A stretch of 64,000 nucleotides of DNA. Source: Strigamia acuminata (Eukaryota; Arthropoda; Chilopoda; Geophilomorpha; Linotaeniidae). How positions within the stretch are numbered: the first letter of the stretch is position 1; each line of letters opens with the position of its first letter. The notes beneath the pieces are model-generated. The model saw only the letters and a list, made by a program, of their open reading frames with translations, was not told where the DNA came from and ran no database searches. A program made the position numbers and the translations under genes. The DNA is taken from positions 6,855,601-6,919,600 of the forward strand of contig OX442324.1 of NCBI GenBank assembly GCA_949358305.1, written 5' to 3'. This document shows positions 24,901 to 36,900 of the stretch, in pieces.

Positions 24901-27900
24901 GAAACAGCCGATAAAAGACAGGTTGATGACAGTTTTTCCTACAGCTATGGATGATTTGATGGAAAGAGTTCAGCTTTATGAAGCCCATGGAGTGAAGGAA
25001 GATTCGTCGACAGCTTTACTGACCCTTGTACAGAAACTTGTGGCTGACAAGGCGACCGTCGCACCGTCAACTTATTTGACTGGAGTGGCAGAAGCCCCAA
25101 AGTCGCTCGCAGAACTTGTAGCAGAAAACAACTTTCTAAAAGAACAGAATATGTTTTTGCAGAATGGCGTATTGCAAGAGACGATCTCTCCAATTTTCCA
25201 TCAAGGGACTTGGTTTACCCCAGTCAACAATCAGCGTCAAGGAGGAAAATTTTTCCAAGGAACCCAGCAGAAGCAGCAGCAATTCCAGCAAAGTTCTCCG
25301 CAGAACTGGCAGAATTTTCAGCAGCAGCAAACTGGACCCGGATGTTTCCATCAGCCCAACTGCACCTGCTGTGCGTCACAAAACAGAGGTGGCGGTGGGA
25401 AGAGGCGTGATACTTGGCGTTATAATAATAAGAATAATGAAGAAAATAACGGTAACCAAGGAAATGGTCCTGCTAACAATAACAGCGGTAATAACCAAGC
25501 AAGAAATCCACCTGGGAATCAAAAACAACAGAACCGGGGAAACTAGTAGTGCCGCAAAGACAGTCAAAGAGAAGAAGGAGAAGAAGAAGGATGAGAAGGA
25601 AGTTGGAAATAGTTGACATTAACACCACTGAGGAGATGCTAACAATACCTGTTGTAGTGGATGATTTGGAAGTTAAAGGTGTATTGGATTCAGGTGGATA
25701 TAGAAACATTATAAGTGAGGAACTGGCAGACAGAGTGCACCTGTTTCGTCGGCCTTGCCCTTACATAAAACTGAGGGTAATTGATAACTCCTTAATATCT
25801 CCTGAAGGAATTGGGAAAATTACAGTCACCATTGGAAGATTGGACTACAGCATGGAGGTATTAGTAGTGCGGGGATTTGGTCATGAGCTCTTACTAGGTG
25901 ATCCTTTCCTCAAACAAGCAGGGTGTGTGTTGGACTATGACCGACGGAAGGTCTTTGTGGGGCGAAAAAGTGAAGGATTTAAACCGGAAGTTTTTCCAAT
26001 GTCAAGAAATTATCTGGAACAAACATTTATTGGCAGACTTACTAAATCAATAAAAATTCCAGCAATGCACGAATGCATGCTTTTCATTGGAGTGAACAAT
26101 AATAAAACTAATGAAGATTTGTTTGCAGAGCCATTATCCAATTTGACTGATAGATTGGGAGTAATTGGCTGTAAAACTCTAACTACATTTAAGGATGGAT
26201 CAGGCATAATGCGAGTTGCGAATCCGACGAAGAAGGCGGTTTATCTGCAGAAAGGAACAGCGATTGCCAAGGCATACCACGTCATTGACATTGGTAGTTT
26301 TGAGGAGCAGCCACCTAATGGCTTGAACTTTGATTCTGCCGTGTCAAGTGATCTACTGGATACAAACCAAAAGGAGCAGCTGAAGAACCTACTGCGTAAG
26401 AATGAAGATAGATTTGCCACTTCAGATCAGGATTTAGGCAGAGTAAAGGTCTACAAGCATAAAATAGACACAGGTGATGCACAGCCAATTCACCTGCAGC
26501 CATATCGCCGATCCATGAAAGAGAAAGAAGTCGAAGCAGAGGAAACCCAGAAACTGCTTGAAATGGATGTAATCAGAGAGTCCGAGAGTCCATGGAGTGC
26601 GCCAGTGCTTTTAATTAAGAGACGTGATGGCAAATGGAGATTCTGTGTTGATTGGAGGCGGCTGAATGCAGTGACTAAGAAGATGGTTTATCCACTCCCC
26701 CGAATCGACGACACCTTAGACCAACTGTCAGGTGCGAAGTATTTTTCCATGATGGATTTAATCCAGGGATATTTCCAAGTCGAGATTGATGAGGAGGATA
26801 AGGAAAAGACTGCGTTCACAACGTCTTCCGGTCATTACGAATTTAATGTACTGGGCCAGGGCTTGTGTAATAGTCCTGCGGCATTCCAAAAGCTCATGAA
26901 CAAAGTGCTTGGTAACCTCCTAGGAAAAGTGTGTATAGCCTACTTGGACGATCTGATCATCTTTTCAAAGACATTCGACCAGCATTTGGTTGATTTAGAC
27001 AACGTCTTTTCGAAATTGCGCACGGCGAATTTAAAGGTCAAATTAAGTAAATGCACTTTTGGAACGGATACCATTAAGTATTTGGGACACGTCATCAATG
27101 CAAAAGGAGTTTCACCGGATCCACGTAATTTGGAGTCCGTGGCGAAGTTCCCAAAACCAACAACAGTAAAGCAGTTGCAAGGATTTCTTGGATTATGTTC
27201 TTATTATCGCAAATTTATTCGTGGTTTTTCAGACGTGTCCAAGTGCCTTGTAAATCTGACAAAGAAAGAAGAAAAGTATGATTGGGGACCGCCACACGAT
27301 GAAGCGTTCCAGAAGCTGAAGACGGCCCTAACGACATCTCCAGTGCTGGCTCATCCAAATTTTAGCGAGCCTTTTATGATCTCTACTGACGCCAGTGCAT
27401 ATGGATTAGGAGTTGTGCTGAAACAAAAGATAAATAAACAAGAACATGTCGTAGCCTACGCTAGCCGACTGCTTAGCAAAGCAGAGCAGAATTATGATAC
27501 GACAGAACGTGAGTGCCTTGCGATCATCTTTGGCATACAAAAGTTCCGACCTTACTTGTATGGCCAAAAATTCTACGTTATTACGGACCATTCAGCGTTG
27601 CAGTGGCTCAAAACTGTGAGAAATCCCAACGGACGACTCACCAGATGGTCACTCCAATTGGTGGACTATGACTACGAGGTCATTCACAAGAGTGGTAAAA
27701 AACATCAAGATGCAGATGCGTTAAGTCGTATTCCTGAGGCAGTGGGCGAAGAAGAAATAATTGATTTACCTTTGTTGCTACTGGAAAATCTGGACCTACC
27801 TGCCGAGCAGCGAAAGGATCAGAAGCTGAAGGAATACGTTGATGCACTTCGAGATATTGAGCGCCTTTCGAAAAAGAAGAGACGATCTTTACAACAGTTC

Positions 27901-30900
27901 GTGCTCCAGGATGAAGTTTTGTTCAGAAGGAAGAATTTCCTGGGCAACGAAAGGTTACTACTGGTTGTGCCAAAACACCTACAGCAAGATGTTCTGCACG
28001 AGATGCATGATGGCCTTCCAGGAGCTCATCTAGGCCTGTCGAAAACTTGGAAAAGAATAAGTACCAGATTCCATTGGCCTAGAATTTATGCAGAAGTCAG
28101 AGACTACGTCCTGTCCTGCAAGAAGTGCGCTGCAGCAAAAACGGATACCACACCACCAAAAGGATTATTGCAACCCTGGACAACCGTGACCAGACCATTC
28201 CAAAGAGTAGGAATGGACACTTTAGGAAAATTCCCGACTTCAAAGAAAGGGAATAATTATGTGTTTGTTATGACGGACTATTTATCTAGAGCGGTCTGTG
28301 CGAGAGCGTCACCAACTTGCACGGCCATTGCAGCAGCGGATGCTTTAGTTTATGAGATAATGGTGAAAGAAGGATCTCCAAGGGAAATTCTGACTGACCG
28401 TGGTACAGAATACAGAAATGAATTGATGGAGGAGGTCTCGAGACTCTATAAATCAAAACATAAAACAACTAGCGGATATCATGCCAGGACAAACGGTTTA
28501 ACGGAGCGTTTTAACGCAACACTTGCGAAAATGCTTCTGAACTACGTAAATGAAGATCATACGGACTGGGATGATTTCCTGCCACACCTGTTATTCTCGT
28601 ACAACACGTCGGTTCACGAGACAACTGGATATACCCCATACTTTTTATTAAGGGGGTATGAAGCAGATGTTAACGTCGATGTGAATCTGAATCTCCCGAA
28701 GAAGGAATTCACTTTGAGAACTGCCAAATTCATCGAGGCAGCAAGGAGAATCTCAAACCAGAGACTGGAGCAGATGTCAGCTAAAAGCAAAGAAAGATTT
28801 GATAAGAACAGAAAGGTTGTGGAGTTCGAGCCTGGAGAATACGTTTATTTGAAAAAACCGAACAGAAAGGTTGGACTCAGTGAGAAATTACTGCCACAAT
28901 ATTCTGGTCCTTACGAAATAGTGCGCCGAACTGCACCAAACGATTACCAAATAGTAGATTCAACTGGTAAAAAATCAGACATTGTAAACGTGGAAAGGTT
29001 AAAACCTTACAAGCCAAGGAAAGAAGTATCCATAATTATGGATAGGAATAGTGAAACTGAGGTGAAGGCGGAAAATTCTAACAAAACTAAGTTGATGGAA
29101 AGTAAAGGAATTGAAGAAGTTAGAATTAACACTAAAAAAGCACTAAAACAATCAAAAAAACCATGCCAAGAAAGATTCATAAGTGACGAGGATCAGATTT
29201 CTTTGAAATCGTTGTTCGAGCCGGAAGTGACATCGGAGGAACGTTCGAAGAAATTGCCAACAGAGGACGTCGCTGACGAAACACGTGATTTCCGTTCTGA
29301 GCGGTTAAGACCACGAGCACGGACAAATTATCGCCGGTTTTATTGAACACCTTGCGCAGAAAGTTCGACTTTATTGAGCGATTAAGCGAGAGGCCAGTAA
29401 GTAAAACTGCTTAACATTGTGTTTCGACTTAGAAGTTGGATAATTTATGATGGACGAACAAATATCTTTGTCCGATTTGGATACTAAGTTAACAGAGGAG
29501 GACGAAACGACGATAGATAAGCGAGTCGGAATGACATCACGACAAACTTATGATTTAAGAAGTCGATTTGCGTTGGAAATCATCAAAGATCATCTGATAA
29601 CCTTCGAAGAGGATGCGACAATTGAAGAAATCGAAGAAGACTAAAATTGAAATTACAATTGTTACTTGTATAATTTTGTGTAAAATTTTGTTTTAGATTT
29701 TCTCTTGTGTATAGACAAACACGAAGAGTTTAATTTTATGTAATTGGCTTTTCCAAGAAAAGTATTGTTAAACTAAGAATTGAGGGATATAAAGGTAATA
29801 GAACAATTCTCGTAAATTTTGTTAAAAATTTTGTGAAGAGCAAGAATGATGTTGAAAGTTAGAAGTGAAAATGATAATCTCGAAGTAGAAATTTGGGGGT
29901 ATTTCCATTTGAAACAATTTGAATTTTGGAGACCAAAATTTTTCAAAGGGGGGGGCTGTTACGAGCGCAGACCTCGCTGTACGACAGCGGGCCTAAACGC
30001 TCTGTTTAGAGAATTAATTCTGAAAGCTCTCACTAGGCACACTGGAGTTTCCAAATCCGCTCACCAGTTGTCACTGTGTTAATTATGCACAGGGCAACTG
30101 GACTAATCAATCAAGTAGAGCGGGGGTGGACCCAGAGTTTACCTGGTGAGCTAAGTGGGTTTGAGAGAGCAGAAATGTTCTGAGCCTCAAACAGTTAACA
30201 TGGTAAGTAAAGGCTTCTGTGGACCAGCGCACACAGCGCTTGGTCCCACCCCGCCTTTCCAAATTCATAGAGATATAATTTGATTATCATTCTTGCTTTC
30301 TTGCTTTATGTTTATGTAAAATAAAGGATTATGTTTATCATTTGATTTTGTTAAGTTTGTAATAAATCCCATAGAATAAAAGAGATTTATTTAAATGATA
30401 AATCAGTTCTCTCAATCATTTCACCTAAAGGATTTCAAGGTCTTTGCTAAATTAATTAGCATTTGTTATGTGTGTGGATCACCCCAACCCACACGTAACA
30501 ATATGTATCACAAACCATTGATTTGGTACACAATCCCAAAATGCCCAAACGAAGAAGTTACACAATTAAAGAAAAGTTGGACATTCTTCGTGAATATGAG
30601 AAAGGTGTTTCGGGAAAAGGCGTACCAACAATTTCGAAGAAGTACGGGATTTCTCAAGAGACACTTCGTGGCTGGATCAAGAAGCAGAATGAACTCCAAT
30701 TGGCATTAGGTGACGTCGAAATCGAAACACGAAAAGCCCGTCGATTAAATGGAGGAGGACGAATATTGTTAATATTGTTGTTATTGTTATTGTTGTTAAA
30801 TATTACGAACAAAATCGGAATTTTAGTCTTTATTCAAATATAACACCACCGTGTTGTATTCGCAAATAAAACACAATGGTGTTATATTCGAATTTTTTTA

Positions 30901-33900
30901 CCATGTTTCTGAATTACCGACTTTTGGAAAAACTCGAATAAAACACCATCCTGTGTTATTCGGGTTAAGACGGTAGCTAAATCAAGTGGTGGAGAAGGCA
31001 AAATTCCCCATCAACTGCATTCACTTGTTTGGGCTGACTAACTAAACCCCGAATTGATTTCAACAACCCAAAAGTGCCAACCAATCCCTCCCCAGTAAGG
31101 ACCCCTTCATTCCCGCAACAACATGCAATTGGACTGAGTAATGGGCACCCTGAAAAAACACTGATACTCCAAATACTCCCAAAAGTGATAACAATTCATC
31201 CCTGAATGCACGCAAGCGAACTGGAGAAGCATTTAACTTAAATTTAGAAAAATGAGTATTAAAACATTGTTCATCAATTAGTGTGAGTGATGATCCACTG
31301 TCAACTTCCATGGCTAAAGAGACTTCTTCAATGTTCACGTCAACAAATACAGGATCCACGATGGTATCGCGCACGTGGCAAACACGGTGAAATGACACAA
31401 AAATATCATCATCTTCACGCACGGAATTCGCTGCAGGCTGTTTGCTCGATGATGCTCCACCTTTGTTCCTGCTTGGCTGACTGAGCTGATAAGATGTTGA
31501 CCGCACATGGCAAAATTTGCGAATATGTCCTTTCTGACCACACGCATAGCATCTGCGTTGCTTATTCCCATCAGATTTTTGGCCAGATGAGTGATCCTGA
31601 GAATTTGAAAATTTCTTTTTAAAATCAGTTTTACCTTTTTTATAAAACCCTGATTTATTAGTGAATTTGCGGTTGCCAATTGTTCCTTATAATTATGAGT
31701 TACAAGCTCATAATTATAAAAATGGACTTATAACATAACGTAATTCCTCAACTTTTACACTATTTTGTAAAATAAAAGAGCCAATCAGATCGCTTAACAC
31801 TATTTGAAGCTCCTCCCACTATTGCAAATGGCGCTGATGGTGCTAATGGAAATTCAAAATGGCTGCCTGACCTGTTTCAACATTCAGCCTCAATCACAAT
31901 TTCTTTCTGCCATCAAAGGATAGAAACAACTAAAATCATTCCAAGTAAGCAAATAAATAAACTGGAAGACAATTTCATGTCTGAAAACTGTCATATTAGT
32001 AAAACTACAGATTTTCATTTTCTTTTGCATAAGGATTTGTTCTACCATTACATGGTATTTATAAGTATAATTTATAAAATATATTTATTGCACCGCAAGT
32101 GCTTATTTCAAGAAGGAATTATAATTATAATTATGAGCTTGTAACTCATAATTATAAGGAACAATTGGCAACCGCAAACTCACTATTGTCCTGAATTTTG
32201 TGCACAGTATTGAGCTTATTTTCAGTCTTAGAATGAAACTTCTGCACTTCCTTTGATGCCGTGTCCATGCTGAGCGCAGTCTTAGTTGTTTTTTGAAATG
32301 TGAGTCCCTTTACCGTCAACAGATGGCGCTGCACGTTTTCAAATCTCAATCCGTTAATAAATTGATCGCGTAAATAATCATTCAATTGTTGTCCAAATTC
32401 GCAAAATTCTGCAGCTGCTTTCAACTTGATAACAAATGCACTTACTGATTCAGTGTCCAATTGAGTAGTTCTAAAGAATCTAAACCTCTCAGCAGCAACC
32501 ATTGGTTTCGGTTTCTGGTGTTCATGCATTAGTGTAACCAATTCCTCATAAGTCTTGGTTTTTGGTAGATCAGGTGCACATAAATCCCTCAGCAATTTGT
32601 ACCCATGTGATCCAATTGTTCCCAATAAAATAGCCACTTTCTTGTCCTCAATTGCATTCAGTTCAAAAAGTTGCTCCAACTGCTCCACATATGTACATGT
32701 TCCAGTCTGAGTTGACATCATACTCAGATAATTGTCCAATGAATTGAGCCATGGTTGATCCAAATTGAAATAAATTGTCCAAAATGCACCTTTCACACAC
32801 AAAATTTTGACCTCGTCGCCAATTGTTATGTACCGAAATCACGAGGCAGTGGACTCCATGATGGTTGCAAAGTTAACAAGTTTTAATCTCGAACACAGAA
32901 CTTAATCTCAAACACAGATACATCATAATTCAATACAAGAACACTAGATGTCGTTACAATCAATACACTCCAGTTGCCGCACAGGATGAACAATGCCTTA
33001 AAATCTTGGCATGCCTAGGCACCTAAGCATCTGAATTGACGTGTAGTGATGCTGCAGTTTGCGAGGAATTTAGAGGGTATACATGCAAGGGCAGTATGAA
33101 TCAGTTCCAAACGGCTAGTTGGTTAGGAAACCACAATACATTGGCAACGACAAGTGCATTGCGGAGTTAATAACTGATTTGGATGTTGGTGTTTGTGGAG
33201 CAATCAAGTTTTTAAAGGAAGCTGCGTATCGTATCACAACAATGAACGGGGGCATGCTGCTGAAAGTTGATTTGTGTTCGGTTGTTCCCACCCGAAAGAC
33301 TGCAGCACAGTATTGCTGTTCCACGGATAGATGAGAGGTCACTGCAAAATCCTGACTCCAGAACCGAAGCAGACATCGAACTAATTGCTACAGCGAATGT
33401 GCCTCGACCTGTTTCTGAAACAACGCAACCACCTGTCGCTTGACGACGAGGAGGGCATCCTCCAGGTAGTAGAAATCGTATTAGACCAGATGCACAACAG
33501 CAGCTGACACCACCGCCTTGTGTAGTTTGGCTTCATAGAGCTCACCAAGAAGCTGAGGAGGAAGTGGATTTGCCACCTCGAAGACGACAACGAACCGAAA
33601 CAGCTGGTCATCATTACTCACGACACACTCAGGATTCCGTCATTTTTGCACAACTGAAAGCTGATTTACGCCAAAAGAGAGCTGCTTTGGAGAATCATGA
33701 CCAGGATGACACCTCTCAGGTAAAAAAATCTGCAGAATTCTGCAGAATTTGGTAATTTTTTCTGCAGAGCATGCAGAATTCTGCAGAACCTTTTTCTCCT
33801 GGGCTAGCTTTCAGCCATTTTAGAAGCCTTTGATGCATTTAATCGTTGGAAAGAATAAACTGAGAGGCAAGTTAAACTGAGAGGCAAATTCAGCATCGAT

Positions 33901-36900
33901 TCAACTGAAGGCAAGTTGTTAGAAGTGTAGATGCAGAAGAGGCAGAACATGAATCAATTCAGTGTTCTGTTTGAATCACCAATAAGCGTAATATTTTCTT
34001 GTTGCCATTTGCGCAGAGCTTCTGCTCTCTTTGTGTTGATAACTTCCTTCAAGATAAAGTAGAACCTTACTTGTAGGCAAATCATCACTACTGCTCATAA
34101 AATGTTTTAGCTTAGTCTTGTTGTACGTATCACCACAATAGTTGAATAAATATAGAAACCACAACTTAAAACTGCTAAGTTAAACCCACAACACCACGAC
34201 CCAAAATGAAATAATACAAAATAATATGATATAAAATGAAATAAAACAAAATAATATGAACCAAATTTTTCAGACAACTCAGAGTATGAATTCTAGACAC
34301 TTCCCATCAATGCAAAATCTTCCACTGAAATACTAATCAGCACCAAAAACCTGGGGCATCAACTCAAAATCAAATTCACTAAATTTAATTTACAAAATAA
34401 AGTACAAAAAAATAACAAAATGAAAAAAATGTTATAATCATAATGTTCAGCTAGATACGAGGAGAAAATATATGGTGAGATACATCTTAATTTTTAAATG
34501 GTTATACATCTTAATTTTTAAATGGTTATACATCTTAATTTTTAAATGGTTATACATCTTAATTTTTAAATGGTTATACCTCTGAATTTTTAAATGGTTA
34601 TACATCTTAATTTTTAAATGGTTATACATCTTAATTTTTAAAACTTTTAAACATGGATTTTATCCATTTTTCATGAAGTTTTAGTGAGTTATTTTTTATT
34701 TGTCTAAATTCCTCTGAATCTAAATCTAAATGTCTAAATCTAAAAAAAGGTCTGCATAATTTTTGTGACTTACACCGGCACAGGGCAAAATGTCTTGATA
34801 TAATCATTATATTTTAATGCTGTTTTCTATGCAACAAAATAAACCCTAGAATTTTAAAAAATCTCTTAATGTATTGGGTCGTATTCATAACCCTCCTGGA
34901 TACTCCTGGTCTAATTTCACTCACAAACACACAATGCGAAGTTTTGAAAACACTTCATTACTTTGATTTCAGTGGTCAAATACTTTCGACCAAGTATTTT
35001 TGACCAAGAATACTCACTACAAAAGTGTTCTCGGTCTAAAGAATATATGGTTGTTCCAAGTTTAAAAAAATTTCTAATTAAAAGAAATACCTGATGGGTG
35101 TCTTCATTTACCTTGCCTATCATTTCATCATCTTTTTTTTACAAAGCAATGTTTGTTAGTTAGAATTGTTTTCTTTGGTTTGCTTTGTGTGTGCAAGTTA
35201 AGACACCTTGAGCACAAATTCAACAGTGGACATTTAGCCATTGCCTTAGGATACAAGCCAGAATTGACCAAGCCAACGAAATGATTGGTGACGAAATGAC
35301 TCGACCACAAAGGAATAACCCATTTCTTTGTATTTTACTGGGAACGCGTGCAACACTACAGGCATATCTAGCAATTTGAAATGACTGCTGCCAGTTGCAA
35401 CTTACTAGAAAGAAGCAGTACAATGACTAACTGCTGCCCGATGCAACTGACTGGTAGAAAAGGCAATGACTGCTGCCAAATGTTTGTAGAAATACCAATC
35501 AATAAACTAAAAGCTGTTTGCTAGTGTTGCTATAGTTGTAAGAAAAGCTGAAGCACGAAAATGTGCTTTGTAACGGTTAACGGTTGGTGCGGTGAACAAA
35601 TTTGATACCGTATCCAAGTCAGGCATAATAATTACAAGCAAAGAGATGATTTGGCCACTCTAAATGTTGTAATAATTTCAACATTTAAGGTCTTCAGTAA
35701 CCAAAGGAGATGGAATATGATTTTTTTATCAAAGCATTGTCGAAATTTTGAACCTGTAACACGTGCCACATTCTTTGGCGCATGGTTCGCAATGAAACGT
35801 GCAGCTCCGGTATTTTTTATTTCTCACATTTTTGTAGCATTTGTTTGTTACAAGTTAAATGCACACTGAGCATGTGGCAGTGCCATTCCAATGTTAAAGT
35901 ATAAGAAAAGTATATAAGAAAAGTTCTGCGCTGTCTACCTTTTCTGATCCTACCTAATGTCTAAAGCAGAAGGTATGCCATATATCTTCAGTACAGTGAT
36001 TGCTGTCTGCTATCTGAAGTCGCAGTTGTATGATGTGTGATTATGTCGTTATTTCTGGAAGCAGACATTTTTAGTTGGATATTGCCAGATCCATTTTTAC
36101 TTTCCCTGTGTATTTTGCTTTTTACTCCTATTTTTCTATTTGTTTTTGTTCTTGTTTTTGTTTTTTTTAGTTATTGTTTTTGTTTTTTCTTCTTTTTCTT
36201 TTTGTTTTGTTTTCTTCTTTTCTTTTTAATTTTAATTTTAATTTTCTTTTTTTTTTTTTTTTTACTATTTCTTTTTCTTTTTCTTCTCCTTCTTCTCCTT
36301 TATCTTTTGCTTTTCCTTTTCCATTTCTTTTCTTTTTCTTTTTCTTCTCCTTTTTCTTTTTTTTTTTCTTTTTCTTTTTCTTTTTATTCCATTTTATTTT
36401 TTTTATAAAATTCCCACAATGCCATACGTTAACTTATGTTAGTTTGAGACATAAGTTATTTAGAATTACTTATGACTTCTAGTATACTGTATTGTTTTGT
36501 TTTAATATTATATTTTAATGATCAAAATTAAGTAAAGGATCTTTAATTTTTGTTTTCCTTCATTATGTAAATCTGAAGGATAAAGTAAGTATATGCATAA
36601 TTCAATTTTTTTTCATGCAAAGTATGAAAAGCACGGGTTTATGTCTCGATAATACTGAAATTCTAAAATCATTTTTTTTCTACATATTTTTTTCTCTCTT
36701 GTTAAGTGATTGATTCGAATGCATATTTGAATGTCATTTTTACACCTAATTCTTATTAAGTATACAGTATAAGCTGCATGTAAATATGTTAGTAAATTGT
36801 ATAAAGTTTGCAAACTCTGTACCAACATTTATAAATAATCACATGGGAAATAATCTTTAATGCAATTCTACACATGTTGTGACTCTTTTTATTATTATAT

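Larger units (their letters stand above)
23156..30500 (+). mobile_element. Complete Ty3/gypsy LTR retrotransposon (gypsy A)
   Basis: It has two 544 bp LTRs that look identical, TG...CA ends, a primer-binding site, gag, pol, a small third frame and a polypurine tract, with ATAT target duplications on both sides (23152-23155, 30501-30504). No inactivating change was seen, so it is probably recent and potentially mobile. It is inserted about 40 bp upstream of the pogo-like transposase start. Confidence 0.96.
22963..30973 (+). mobile_element. Pogo-like DNA transposon, interrupted by gypsy A
   Basis: Both ends read CCGTCTTAACCCGAATA inward and are flanked by TA (22961-22962, 30974-30975), as in pogo/Tigger (Tc1/mariner superfamily). 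Subterminal palindromes around AACACCATGGTGTT follow. Without gypsy A the element would be about 670 bp and keep only the N-terminal part of a transposase. It is inserted between the protease and RT coding parts of gypsy B. Confidence 0.85.

Noticed and set aside
29447-29644. Envelope gene for gypsy A.
   Set aside because: The frame is only 65 residues and acidic, with no signal peptide or membrane segment.
34447-34629. Frame with repeated MYNHLKIK.
   Set aside because: It is a read-through of a 25 bp satellite with no gene context.
36037-36482. Phe/Leu-rich frames that look like membrane proteins.
   Set aside because: They come from a long T/C tract and have no family pattern.
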